A DNA stretch of 64,000 nucleotides, from contig NZ_CP031030.1 of NCBI RefSeq assembly GCF_003711225.1, forward strand, positions 992,001 to 1,056,000, given 5' to 3'. The DNA is from Runella sp. SP2 (GTDB lineage Bacteria; Bacteroidota; Bacteroidia; Cytophagales; Spirosomataceae). How positions within the stretch are numbered: position 1 is the stretch's first letter; the number at the start of each line of letters is the position of its first letter. Below are positions 1-7,021 of the stretch, piece by piece. Made by a program: the position numbers and the translations under genes. The notes below the pieces were generated by a model, which was not told the origin of the DNA, did no database searches, and was given only the letters and a program-made list of their open reading frames with translations.

Positions 1-72
1 AGCACTGCACGTGACCGTTTTGTGGAAGCCATTGTCAATTTTTATGAGCACGTCAAAGAGCCATTGGAATAA
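1..72 (+). CDS. C-terminal end of an unidentified protein (partial)
   Basis: An open frame runs from the first base to a TAA at 70-72 and encodes the last 23 residues, ending YEHVKEPLE. The start lies outside the window. The fragment is too short to assign to a family. By position it belongs to the left-hand integrated element, since it lies on the far side of that element's integrase from the attachment site. It could also be host DNA if that element is very short. Confidence 0.5.
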   Translation, partial: STARDRFVEAIVNFYEHVKEPLE

Positions 73-426
73 TTTTGCTATCGTTTTTCAAATAAAGTCT
101 ATCACTGGAAGCGCGGCTCTGGCGCTGATGGCGTAGTCATAAAGTTTTTTTGATAGCAAAAGTTGGCGCAGCGAGCTGCGGTACTGAAAGCCAGGAAACA
201 ACTTTTGCTATCAAAATACTTCTGATGTTTTTCTGAATAAATGTACAATTACACTTCTTTTTTTATAGTTCTATCGTGTGATTATCAGGTGTTTGGCTAG
301 ATAGATGTACAAAAAAATGTAGATTTACAAATCGTTTTTTTAGCCGATTCTGTGACTCAGCTTCCTGCTCAATTGCTAGGGCCGTCACAGGTAATTTTTC
401 AAAGTAAGGTAAAAAGGTATTAAAGT
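73..426. other. Gene-free stretch with a large hairpin
   Basis: No credible gene is seen here. The stretch holds a perfect 18-bp inverted repeat (148-165 with 199-216) and another TTTTGCTATC at about 75-84. The last bases before the integrase stop (tttttcaaagtaagg) resemble the same position beside the paralogous integrase (tttttcaaagtaggg near 48590), which shows that the homology of the two integrase loci extends past the coding region. Confidence 0.6.
148..216. repeat. 18-bp perfect inverted repeat (hairpin)
   Basis: TTTTGATAGCAAAAGTTG at 148-165 is matched exactly in reverse complement at 199-216, with a 33-nt spacer. It lies beyond the stop codons of both the upstream gene fragment and the converging integrase gene, so it may act as a bidirectional transcription barrier. 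A regulatory role is inferred from position only. Confidence 0.6.
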
Positions 427-1659
427 TTATGCTATTTTCTGTCGGCGAATCTCATGGATCACTCGACGCTCATCCTCTCTTACGTAAGAGTCTAAGCTCC
501 TATCACTTTTTAGACCTAACACAACTTTTACCGCTTCTCGGCTCCAGCTGAGTTCGTTTAGAAGCCAATCGGCCAAGGTCTTGCGTCCTGCTTTTACGCT
601 TAGTTCTGGATGAATGGGTCGCAGATTAAGGCGCTGACGTTCATCAATGGTCATTGCCTGAATCACTAGATTCAATTCAGTGGCCATCAACTTCAAGTAG
701 TCATTCATTTTCTGGTTAGAAATGATTGGCAGTTTATTCCAATCTCCATACTTGGCGATGATTTCTGCTACGTCGGGCCATGCACTGGAGGGAACTTTTG
801 CGAGTTCGTTGGTCTTAACTCGGTTCCAGTTGATAAAATCTACCCCAGCAACGGTACGAATTGTACTCTTGCCAACAGCAGCCATTTGCTTGAGGTCTTT
901 ATAGTGGAATCCTGTGCGACAATAAATACTGAACACGTCTGCCACTTTTTGAAGTTTTTCAGTCGAAAATTTGTGCCTGCGCAACAATTCAAACTGTTCA
1001 ACATCCAAGTAAATGTGTGGTTTGACCTTCTCATGCTTAATTTTATAGCCCTCAAGTGGGTTTTGGGTAATGTACTTTTCAACTTTTGCCCAGTTCAGCA
1101 TTTGCTTAACGACCGATTGGTGTTTTCGGATGGTAGCCTCGGCAAAATCCTCTCGTAGAAGGTACTTTTGGTATTGCTTGAGCATATCAACGTCAAAGCT
1201 TTCCGCATTTTCAGTTAGTTTTTTCTTGGCGATAAGAAATTTTACAACAGTATCGCCAATGTCCTCATATCGGTCCACTGTTTGCTTCTTTGGGCGGCCT
1301 TCGTCACGAAGCTCCTTTATCCACTTATTATACAGGTCAGGCAAAGTGTATTCCTGAATACCCACTTTATACATTTCTTTCAGATGGGCAGGGGTAAAAG
1401 GTTTCTTTCGGAGTACCAAAAGGGCATAAAGCTCCATGAGGTCGCTTTCGATTTGGCCAATTCGGGCATTTTTGCTCACGTAATCTTTGTCAGTTGATTT
1501 AAACCGTTGACGTTCTTTGTCAAAGTCATCCCAGCGGCCCGAGATTGAAGTACTATACAACTCAGCCCTAACGCCATTGATTGTAATACGGTGGTAGATG
1601 GTGCAGGTGTGCGTTTTTCGCTCCTTTTTAGATTGATGCCTGAAGAACAGGATTTCCAT
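427..1659 (-). CDS. Divergent tyrosine recombinase (integrase) of the left-hand element
   Basis: A 410-aa phage/ICE-type integrase. An N-terminal arm-binding region (about 1-100) is followed by a SAM-like core-binding domain (about 105-205) and a C-terminal catalytic domain. The product resembles Bacteroidota integrases and is a close paralogue of the gene at 48609-49841. The nucleophile Tyr in LDSYVRED and the second Arg (AGRKTLADW) are present. The usual TGLR arginine is His (RTGFHYKDL), the His of HxxR is Lys (VKAGRK), and the LGH histidine is Leu (LGLKS). Loss of the first Arg has a precedent in Bacteroides IntDOT. The other two changes are unusual. The gene points away from the tRNA-derived repeat at 1922-1943, as expected for an integrase sitting at the end of its element. 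Confidence 0.9.
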   Translation of the reverse strand: MEILFFRHQSKKERKTHTCTIYHRITINGVRAELYSTSISGRWDDFDKERQRFKSTDKDYVSKNARIGQIESDLMELYALLVLRKKPFTPAHLKEMYKVGIQEYTLPDLYNKWIKELRDEGRPKKQTVDRYEDIGDTVVKFLIAKKKLTENAESFDVDMLKQYQKYLLREDFAEATIRKHQSVVKQMLNWAKVEKYITQNPLEGYKIKHEKVKPHIYLDVEQFELLRRHKFSTEKLQKVADVFSIYCRTGFHYKDLKQMAAVGKSTIRTVAGVDFINWNRVKTNELAKVPSSAWPDVAEIIAKYGDWNKLPIISNQKMNDYLKLMATELNLVIQAMTIDERQRLNLRPIHPELSVKAGRKTLADWLLNELSWSREAVKVVLGLKSDRSLDSYVREDERRVIHEIRRQKIA

Positions 1660-1872
1660 TCTTTTTTTTCATAATTTATTAAGTAGTTTAAAATTGGGGG
1701 GGCAAACCAACGCCAAACGACTTAAACGACATAACTTTTAGGGATACAAATAATTGCCCATTTAGTAAACGGTAACGCCAACCGATAGCCCGTGAGGAAA
1801 AGGCGATAGCCCGCGCGATAACCCGCGAACGCAACTTTTGAAAAATGAGGGGCTAAACGTCTGAAAATGAAG

Positions 1873-1901
1873 CAAAAAAACCTGCCTTTTAGGGGCAGGT
1901 T
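1873..1901 (-). terminator. Terminator beside the truncated tRNA-Lys copy
   Basis: Read on the minus strand, AACCTGCC and GGCAGGTT form an 8-bp stem followed by a run of seven T. It lies 21 bp past the tRNA-derived repeat. An almost identical terminator lies at the same place beside the intact tRNA-Lys gene (51484-51511), so each copy of the attachment region carries its own. Confidence 0.75.
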
Positions 1902-1921
1902 GTCAAATAGAAGGTCTTCAA

Positions 1922-1943
1922 GTGATCCCGCTGGGACTCGAAC
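1922..1943. other. Left attachment site (truncated tRNA-Lys 3' end)
   Basis: 22 bp beginning GTGATCCCGC and ending GACTCGAAC are identical to 51532-51553. They correspond to the T-loop to 3'-end part of tRNA-Lys(UUU) on the minus strand. The rest of the tRNA is missing here. This is the classical signature of integration at a tRNA 3' end, and it marks the left border of the phage and the right border of the left-hand element. Confidence 0.88.
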
Positions 1944-2031
1944 AAAAACAGTTAATTTCCTCTTGTTGACTGTGTTAAGTACGTAACTTAACAAGTGTGC
2001 CACCGACTTTTCACCCTCGAACCCAAAAAAA

Positions 2032-2505
2032 TTAGGCACTCGTGCCTAATGCTTCAACGCGAAAGTACTTCCCTGTTGAAGGATGTTCGATAATTACTAA
2101 GCCAGTCTCTTCAGTAACACACTCAGGCTTTCCCAGTAGATCCATTAAACGATCTATCTGTTTGTCTTTTTGTGCTATTTGCTGATCTTTTACCTCAATT
2201 TGACGGTTTAGCCTCTCGAAATTGCTTTCGAGCTTTTGTAAATATTCTTGTAGGTACTCGCCAGAACGTACTACATTTTCAGACGACCTAAAAATTGTAC
2301 CTTCTCCCATAAGTAACCAGTCTCTACTTACCTGCGGGTAAACTTGAAAAATTGTTTCAAGTAGTTCGTATCCAGGCTTACTCTTTCCATCCACAATATT
2401 TGAAATTGTAGTAGAGTTTTTTGCGATTGAAAGCGCAAAAGAATGATTTGATTTGCCAAGTTCTTTAATTAAGACCTTGAAACGCTCTGCAATGTTATTC
2501 TCCAT
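2032..2505 (-). CDS. XRE-family phage repressor
   Basis: A helix-turn-helix DNA-binding protein, expected to be the lysogeny repressor. About residues 5-65 form an XRE/Cro-CI type domain with the pattern SIAKNSTTISNIVDGKSKPG and a downstream DWLLMGEG motif typical of Bacteroidota phage regulators. A coiled coil (about 85-120, KDQQIAQKDKQIDRL) could mediate multimerisation. No protease-type autocleavage domain is visible. The preferred start is the second ATG (2505, MENNIAERF), because the 24 upstream residues are not domain-like. It diverges from the early operon at 2794, with a nested palindrome between them. Confidence 0.85.
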   Translation of the reverse strand: MENNIAERFKVLIKELGKSNHSFALSIAKNSTTISNIVDGKSKPGYELLETIFQVYPQVSRDWLLMGEGTIFRSSENVVRSGEYLQEYLQKLESNFERLNRQIEVKDQQIAQKDKQIDRLMDLLGKPECVTEETGLVIIEHPSTGKYFRVEALGTSA

Positions 2506-2577
2506 TGTTTCTAGTTTTGCGTTACTGTTTATATGAAAAAGCTGGTGTGTAGTGGCAATTTTACTAATATAATGCAC

Positions 2578-2793
2578 TTGTTTTTGTTATAAAAATCTAA
2601 AAATTTACAATAGCTAATTGTTTGAATATCAAATAGTTAAAAAATTATTTCTATTTTAATAAAAATTAATTCTTATTAAAATATGAATTATTGCGATAAT
2701 AATATTAATATTGTATCGCAATACAACAGCAAATCAACAGCTTTTCAGCAATTTTTTATACTAATGGCTGAAAAAAATTATTAAGCGGTAAAA
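2578..2793. promoter_or_regulatory. Divergent early control region
   Basis: A very AT-rich 216-bp gap between the repressor and the first early gene. It must carry the two divergent promoters. I see the nested palindrome at 2691-2721 but cannot place promoter boxes with confidence. Confidence 0.6.
2691..2721. promoter_or_regulatory. Candidate repressor operator (nested palindrome)
   Basis: TTGCGATA (2691-2698) and TATCGCAA (2714-2721) form a perfect inverted repeat. Between them lies AATATTAATATT, itself a palindrome. It sits about 75 bp before the first early gene and opposite the XRE gene, the usual place for a CI/Cro-type operator. Binding by the neighbouring repressor is inferred. Confidence 0.6.
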
Positions 2794-3051
2794 ATGACTC
2801 TAGAAGAATTAAGGGCCAAGTACCACGAAAAGGTAATCCCTAGACAAGCTCGTAGTGAGATTAGAGGCGATTTTATGAAGGAGTTCGGTTATGTGCATAA
2901 CCAACAGTTTGCTATGAAACTTAAAGTCGGTTCGTTGTTGATACCTACGCCAAAAGAATTTGATTGGTTATGTAGCAAAATTGAAAAGTACTACAATTAC
3001 TATTTGCCTAATACTAAGCAACTTGAGCTACCACATGAAAAAGTGGCTTGA
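2794..3051 (+). CDS. Early phage protein, unknown
   Basis: 85 aa, the first gene of the early rightward operon and directly opposite the repressor. It is basic and charged, with MTLEELRAKYHEKV at the N-terminus and a mainly helical composition. In position it is equivalent to a Cro or anti-repressor gene, but no clear helix-turn-helix could be recognised. The 3' end overlaps a small membrane-protein ORF at 3035. Confidence 0.65.
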   Translation: MTLEELRAKYHEKVIPRQARSEIRGDFMKEFGYVHNQQFAMKLKVGSLLIPTPKEFDWLCSKIEKYYNYYLPNTKQLELPHEKVA

Positions 3052-3127
3052 GTTGGCAGAGTGCGGGCTAGTATTGCTCGAAATAATTTTGAGTTTTTGG
3101 ATCATTCTTAACATACGCAAAAAGTAA
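3035..3127 (+). CDS. Small predicted membrane protein
   Basis: A 30-aa frame, MKKWLELAEC then a hydrophobic run GLVLLEIILSFWIILNI, ending RKK. It starts inside the last codons of the preceding gene in another frame and stops 1 bp before the ATG at 3129, so it fills the gap exactly. The layout (KK, single transmembrane helix, RKK) fits a real single-span peptide. Expression has not been shown and chance is possible. Confidence 0.45.
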   Translation: MKKWLELAECGLVLLEIILSFWIILNIRKK

Positions 3128-3128
3128 T

Positions 3129-3473
3129 ATGGAAAATGTAAACAACATTCCTGATCAAAAGGAAGTACCATCAAACATCAAAAAATCAGAACAAGCTAAA
3201 CTTGTAGCTGTCAGCTATCTCCTGGAAGAGTTGAGACAGATGGCCCTAAAAAAAGCAGACATCGAAAAGTTTTATTTAACCCTTGGATATGCAGAAGGGA
3301 CAGTACAAAGAATGTTGCAATCATCTGAAGGGGATGAGTTTGATTGGCTAGGAAATGTGACCGAGCGCGTAGAAAAGTTTAAGAAAGTAGAAACGTCTGG
3401 AAGAATGCCTATGAGTGATTTGCTCGATTCATTGAGCACGAGTTCCATTAGCCCCCGAAAAGGATTTTTGTAA
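3129..3473 (+). CDS. Early phage protein, unknown
   Basis: 114 aa, mostly helical and charged. It contains SYLLEELRQMALKKADIEKF and a region resembling a DNA-binding helical pair (YAEGTVQRML), but no family was recognised. Its stop overlaps the next ATG (TAATGG at 3471-3476), so it is translationally coupled to the zinc-finger gene. Confidence 0.6.
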   Translation: MENVNNIPDQKEVPSNIKKSEQAKLVAVSYLLEELRQMALKKADIEKFYLTLGYAEGTVQRMLQSSEGDEFDWLGNVTERVEKFKKVETSGRMPMSDLLDSLSTSSISPRKGFL

Positions 3474-3793
3474 TGGCAAACGTATTGCTATCGAACGATA
3501 AGAGCCTACGCCTCAAAGAGGCAAACGAGGCAATGGCTCGGCTCATGTCAGATGAGAACATAGCTAATGGCTATGTTGGGCGTTGTTGCATGAATGACGT
3601 AGCTCGACACGTAGATGCTGCAGGTACAACGCTTGGCTATTTTTTGAAGTCTTACTTTGCGGCTTCCAGTGCTCCAGTGGCAGAAATTGAACTGGTGAAG
3701 AGTGAAAAAACAGGCGAGTTTCGATGTACGTGTAACCGAACCTTTCAGAGCTCACATGCTCTAAGAGGTCATAAAAGAACGTGTAAACTATGA
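3473..3793 (+). CDS. Early protein with a C-terminal C2HC zinc finger
   Basis: 106 aa. The N-terminal 65 residues are helical (NDVARHVDAAGTTLGYFLKS). The C-terminus carries Cys85-x-Cys87-x12-His100-x3-Cys104 with a SSHALRGHKRTC helix, which matches the layout of single C2H2/C2HC fingers, including the hydrophobic Phe91 and Leu97 positions. This suggests a nucleic-acid-binding regulator. The Cys-x-Cys spacing is tighter than the classical CxxC. The gene overlaps the next one by 4 bp (ATGA). Confidence 0.65.
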   Translation: MANVLLSNDKSLRLKEANEAMARLMSDENIANGYVGRCCMNDVARHVDAAGTTLGYFLKSYFAASSAPVAEIELVKSEKTGEFRCTCNRTFQSSHALRGHKRTCKL

Positions 3794-4047
3794 GACATTG
3801 GTTTAAGTCAGAGATTCACCCCAACTGCCAGGTGTATGTGGAGCTGGAGCAAAAGCTCCAAGCTGATGGGTTTCCAAAGTTAGAACCTAGACTGTTGGGT
3901 TTCGTTCAGGCTACTCGTTCGGTAGAGGCGGCTTATGTGTTTGAGCCTGAGCAAACACCCGTGTCGGTTAGCGAAAACTCTACAGTGTGGCAGGCTAAAA
4001 TGGCGATTCAATCAAAAATCAAATCGATAGAAGATGCAAAACACTAA
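3790..4047 (+). CDS. Early phage protein, unknown
   Basis: 85 aa, in an ATGA overlap with the zinc-finger gene and a 14-bp overlap with the next. No domain was recognised. The middle (EPRLLGFVQATRSVEAAYVF) could form a small alpha/beta fold. Confidence 0.55.
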   Translation: MRHWFKSEIHPNCQVYVELEQKLQADGFPKLEPRLLGFVQATRSVEAAYVFEPEQTPVSVSENSTVWQAKMAIQSKIKSIEDAKH

Positions 4048-4285
4048 CGCCTGGGCACAGTCCATAGTGGACAAACTAAGCCGATCGCTCCGTAAAATTC
4101 AGAAGCTGGAGGCAAAAATAACACGATACGACCGCGCCCCTGAGTGGCGACGTATATTGATGGGAGGTATGATTTTTCGCTCACTCCTCGAAGTGAGGCT
4201 GATGATTGCTGAAGATGCTTATTTTAACCTGACGCTATCGGTTAGGGAAGAACGTGACACCGTAAACACCAAGCAAAATGCCTAG
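4034..4285 (+). CDS. Early phage protein, unknown
   Basis: 83 aa, basic in its first half (LSRSLRKIQKLEAKITRYDR), probably helical or coiled-coil. It is embedded in the overlapping early operon and its end overlaps the DUF4494 gene by 8 bp. No family was recognised. Confidence 0.55.
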   Translation: MQNTNAWAQSIVDKLSRSLRKIQKLEAKITRYDRAPEWRRILMGGMIFRSLLEVRLMIAEDAYFNLTLSVREERDTVNTKQNA

Positions 4286-4730
4286 CTGGAGCCTAGTCAA
4301 AATCAAATATACCCAGGAACAAGAGAACGGTTCCTTGAAGACAATCAATGAAACTTGTCTTGTTGATTCTGTTAGCTTTACAGATGCCGAAGCTAGGGCA
4401 TTTAAGGTGCTAAGTGAAGTGTTGCAAGAATTTCAAGTTGTAAGCATCGCCAAAATGAAGCTCTCTGACGTGTTTCATTTTGAGGATGAAGCTGGAGAGA
4501 AGTGGTACAAAGTGAAGATGTTCTACGTGTCGATTGACGACAGCAGGGGAGCGCCGAAAGAAAAGAAAATTATCAGCTACATGCTTGTCAATGCCGACAG
4601 CGCCAAACAGGCCATTGAGCGCATTGAAAAAAGCCTAGCCACAATGCTGATTCCCTACGAAATTACAGATGTTATTCTCACTCCGATTTTAGAGGTGTAT
4701 CCCTACGTGAGTGAGGAACAAGAAGAATAG
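4278..4730 (+). CDS. DUF4494 family protein
   Basis: 150 aa. The pattern of W-x-L-V-K-I-K-Y near the start, LVDSVSFTDAEARAF, WYKVKMFYVSIDD and LVNADSAKQAIERIEKS agrees with DUF4494, a family of unknown function common in Bacteroidota phages and mobile elements. The length is typical. It closes the first early operon; a structured RNA stretch follows. The family call rests on recognition of the conserved pattern, and no function can be given. Confidence 0.7.
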   Translation: MPSWSLVKIKYTQEQENGSLKTINETCLVDSVSFTDAEARAFKVLSEVLQEFQVVSIAKMKLSDVFHFEDEAGEKWYKVKMFYVSIDDSRGAPKEKKIISYMLVNADSAKQAIERIEKSLATMLIPYEITDVILTPILEVYPYVSEEQEE

Positions 4731-4743
4731 AGTTTTTCATAAA

Positions 4744-4796
4744 GTTGAGTAAATCTGGATTGCCTGGGGGCGATGCCCCCGGGCCAATTTCTCAAC
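4744..4796 (+). other. Long imperfect hairpin (structured RNA candidate)
   Basis: GTTGAG (4744-4749) pairs with CTCAAC (4791-4796). The AAAT/ATTT arms extend this pairing, and inside it CCtGGGGGC-GAT-GCCCCCgGG forms a GC-rich stem. No T-run follows, so it is not a plain terminator. It is the first of four compact structures in 300 bp before the replication-type gene and could be a processing signal or small RNA of the tRNA cluster. Confidence 0.45.
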
Positions 4797-4834
4797 GAAC
4801 AAGACGCACAAAGCGAGAGTAGAGAGTAGCCCAA

Positions 4835-4906
4835 CGCGGGGTAGAGCAGTGGTAGCTCGCAGGGCTCATAACCCTGAGGTCGCTGGTTCGAGTCCAGCCC
4901 CCGCTA
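4835..4906 (+). tRNA. tRNA-Met(CAU), initiator type
   Basis: 72 nt with all four arms: acceptor CGCGGGG/CCCCGCT, D-stem GAGC/GCTC, anticodon stem CAGGG/CCCTG with loop CTCATAA (anticodon CAU), and T-arm GCTGG-TTCGAGT-CCAGC. Discriminator A; CCA is not encoded. Three initiator hallmarks are visible: an unpaired 1-72 position (C1 x U72), three consecutive G-C pairs in the anticodon stem, and an A11-U24 pair. It lies in the phage early region and is transcribed with it. A phage-borne initiator tRNA could support translation of phage messages or replace a cleaved host tRNA; both roles are inferred. Confidence 0.88.
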
Positions 4907-4915
4907 CAAACTAAA

Positions 4916-4982
4916 GTCGTGGTGTACAGGTATTGTATCAATCTCAGGAGATACAAGGGGTTCAATACCCCCACCATGACCA
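4916..4982 (+). other. Degenerate tRNA-like structure
   Basis: Starting 9 nt after the tRNA-Met, GTCGTGG can pair with CCATGAC. In an alternative register CGTGGTG pairs with CACCATG, followed by an encoded A-CCA at 4979-4982. A short D-arm (TAC-AGGTATT-GTA) and a T-arm (GGGG-TTCAATA-CCCC) are recognisable. The anticodon arm is abnormal: GTATC/GATAC closes a 10-nt loop, AATCTCAGGA, so no anticodon can be read safely. It could be a decayed tRNA or a tRNA mimic. Confidence 0.45.
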
Positions 4983-5005
4983 ACGAGGACGCCAGTCAAG
5001 TTCGT

Positions 5006-5038
5006 GGCCTCAGGGGGAGTAATGCCCCCCTGTAGGTC
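5006..5038 (+). promoter_or_regulatory. Leader hairpin before the replication-type gene
   Basis: CAGGGGG (5011-5017) pairs with CCCCCTG (5026-5032) around an AGTAATGC loop. GGCCT and AGGTC (5006-5010, 5034-5038) extend the stem past a one-base bulge. It ends 2 nt before an ATG at 5041 and 23 nt before the preferred start at 5062. It may modulate translation or mark an RNA processing point. Confidence 0.45.
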
Positions 5039-5061
5039 GCATGGATAAACTTTGTCTAAAA

Positions 5062-6462
5062 ATGAATCTAACGCAACAAATCAACTACGACCAGGCCATC
5101 AGACGATGGTGCGCGAGGGTTGAAGAGTACAACGAGAATTGTGAAACATTCGTCTCAAAGCGAACGTCTTTGACGGTTGATGGTGAGGTGGTTACGAAAG
5201 AATTCGTAATGAAAAAGGGCACTCTGAAAGGCTCTGTCAAGTCAACAGGAATGCACTTAATCGCACTCTATTCGCAAGCTTGGGCAAAAGCCAATGCCGC
5301 AGTGCATGGCATGGCTAGGCCCGTCGACGTGTACGTGGCGACCAATCGCGTGGAGTTAGGTGCGCGCTTGAGTCGATCGGGTAGAAGCTGCTATGACCAC
5401 ATCAGGAAGCTTATTTCGGTCGGATTAATTGAAAATTATTCGTTTTGTGGCCGCCAGCACAGTTTCAAAATATGGATTTCTCCAAAAATTCTGTTTGGCG
5501 AAGCGGAAACCACGCCTGCTGTAGCAGCCCAAAAAATGCCTTCTTTCGCGCCAGTACGGCAAAAAATGCCGCCTATTTATAACCCACTGAAACAATATAC
5601 AACTACAATAAGTGCGGACAAATGTGGACAAACACAGATACATGACCACGGAAACAACAAGGATCCGCACAGTCATGGGCAAAATGGCCAAGAAACCGCT
5701 TCTTATAAGCCTGTAGCCACGGAAACAAGACAGGGGGGGCGCGCGGCCGCCGAATACGCCGAGCTGGAAAAGATGTGGATAAGCTTGCCGAACTACCTCA
5801 GAAGCCTAACCACGGGCTTTTGGAAGGTAGCTAAAACGCAACTCTACCCACGATGCCAGTTTACGGAAGAAGACCAACGGCAGGCGATTTTGGAAATTTA
5901 CGAAGGTGTGTTTGGAAAGTTTGCGGTGGCACAGAGCGACGTAGCCTGGGCAGATTACTACAATGAGCTGATGGACAGAATGCAGCTTGCAAAACGGTGG
6001 TTTGATAAACACCCCGATCGATCGCCAGATATGCCCTACCGATGCAAGAAAAAGTTAGGCTATTTTGACCCGAAAAACAATTTTGGCTTTGCGCGAACAG
6101 CCGAATGGTTTGCCAAGGATTCGTTAAGAAAGCGTGAAAATAGGGTTGAATTTCTACTAAACAGCGCCCGAATTGATTTTGAACGATGGGCATCGGGTAA
6201 GCCCCGTGCCTCACACATTGGTAAGGACGAACTACAGCTTTTTGTCTATTACCAAAATTGGGCGAGAACCTACGGAAAAGAGGTTGAAGCGAAGTTTAGC
6301 GCTCAGTATTTAGAGCAAAAGGCACGCAATTTTGAGCCGAAAAAGATACACCGCCTCTCCATCAGAGCGCAGAAGAAGCAACAAAAAGACCAAAATCCGA
6401 CGCAAGTGGTCTATGTGGAATCATGGATGTCGGAATTTGGGGAAGGATTTTATTCATATTAA
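5062..6462 (+). CDS. Winged-helix phage protein, probable replication initiation/organiser
   Basis: About 466 aa from the ATG at 5062, preferred because it follows an A-rich leader (ctaaaaATG); an in-frame ATG at 5041 directly abuts a hairpin. Residues about 80-150 read as a winged helix (ELGARLSRSGRSCYDHIRKL, then a VGLIENYSF wing), similar to N-terminal domains of phage and plasmid replication proteins. A low-complexity His/Gln/Asn linker (about 170-235) leads to a helical C-terminal domain with a basic tail (RAQKKQQKDQ). No ATPase motif is present. Its place after the early genes supports a role in replication, but that role is inferred. Confidence 0.6.
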   Translation: MNLTQQINYDQAIRRWCARVEEYNENCETFVSKRTSLTVDGEVVTKEFVMKKGTLKGSVKSTGMHLIALYSQAWAKANAAVHGMARPVDVYVATNRVELGARLSRSGRSCYDHIRKLISVGLIENYSFCGRQHSFKIWISPKILFGEAETTPAVAAQKMPSFAPVRQKMPPIYNPLKQYTTTISADKCGQTQIHDHGNNKDPHSHGQNGQETASYKPVATETRQGGRAAAEYAELEKMWISLPNYLRSLTTGFWKVAKTQLYPRCQFTEEDQRQAILEIYEGVFGKFAVAQSDVAWADYYNELMDRMQLAKRWFDKHPDRSPDMPYRCKKKLGYFDPKNNFGFARTAEWFAKDSLRKRENRVEFLLNSARIDFERWASGKPRASHIGKDELQLFVYYQNWARTYGKEVEAKFSAQYLEQKARNFEPKKIHRLSIRAQKKQQKDQNPTQVVYVESWMSEFGEGFYSY

Positions 6463-6474
6463 CTACTCACAATT

Positions 6475-6783
6475 ATGGGACAATTATCAGAACAAAAACG
6501 TAGTGCGCAGCACTACCACGCTACCAGAGCTGTAGCCGTAAGATTCACCAACATGAAGCCATGGGAGGCAGCGAAAAAAATGTACGATAATCAATATCTG
6601 TACAAGCTTCGTGGAAAGAAAGGCTACCCGCCGAGCTACTGGGAGAGCCATTGGAAGCAACAAATTAAAGAATGGGGGCCGCTGGTGCTTGAAGCCTCTA
6701 TTCATGATGTAACCCATAATACCGATTTGACAAGCCAAAATCGGATAGCGCAATTGGTAACAAATGGCCACTTTTTATTTTAA
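6475..6783 (+). CDS. Phage protein, unknown
   Basis: 102 aa, basic and rich in aromatic residues (KKMYDNQYLYKLRGKKGYPPSY). It begins 12 bp after the replication-type gene. No domain was recognised. Its base composition still resembles the core phage, unlike the AT-rich genes that follow. Confidence 0.6.
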   Translation: MGQLSEQKRSAQHYHATRAVAVRFTNMKPWEAAKKMYDNQYLYKLRGKKGYPPSYWESHWKQQIKEWGPLVLEASIHDVTHNTDLTSQNRIAQLVTNGHFLF

Positions 6784-6794
6784 AAATTTGTGAA

Positions 6795-7001
6795 ATGAGT
6801 AAAAAATTTTGGAAAACAATGTCAGTTCATCATCGTATTTGGTACAAGGAAATTTTTAAAAACTTGTATGGTGATTCCTTTTATGGATACAGATTTTGGT
6901 TCTTTATTGCAAACACACATACATCAGTAAGAGATTGGTATTTTGAATTTGGCGAATCATTGCCTAAAAATTTACCAATAAAACTCCTTGTTTATGGTTA
7001 A
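6795..7001 (+). CDS. Small protein of the AT-rich block, unknown
   Basis: 68 aa with many aromatic residues (YGDSFYGYRFWFFIANTHTS). It is the first gene of a stretch (6795-9769) visibly richer in A+T than the flanking phage genes. No family was recognised. The central aromatic run is short for a membrane span, so membrane association is uncertain. Confidence 0.5.
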   Translation: MSKKFWKTMSVHHRIWYKEIFKNLYGDSFYGYRFWFFIANTHTSVRDWYFEFGESLPKNLPIKLLVYG

Positions 7002-7021
7002 ATAAATCTTTACAAGTCATT

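Larger units (their letters stand above)
1660..2031. other. Junction between two tandem elements
   Basis: This 372-bp stretch holds the 5' flank of the left integrase, a terminator (1873-1901), the truncated tRNA-Lys copy (1922-1943) and the start of the phage. The flank resembles that at 49842 onward: both carry a T8-cat box at the integrase start followed by a GGGG(C/G)GGCAAACCAAC stretch. A leftward open frame across it is only the antisense of the tRNA remnant and has no protein-like features. Confidence 0.7.

Noticed and set aside
1722-2039. 105-aa minus-strand frame between the repressor and the left integrase
   Set aside because: Its middle is the translation of the truncated tRNA-Lys repeat and its terminator; the composition is not protein-like.
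4916-4982. Amber-suppressor tRNA that would read the TAG at 7112
   Set aside because: The abnormal loop AATCTCAGGA contains no CTA, so the structure cannot be called a suppressor tRNA.
4792-4983. 63-aa minus-strand frame over the tRNA-Met
   Set aside because: It is the antisense translation of the tRNA (the familiar WTRTSDLRVMSPASYHCSTPR type of spurious protein).
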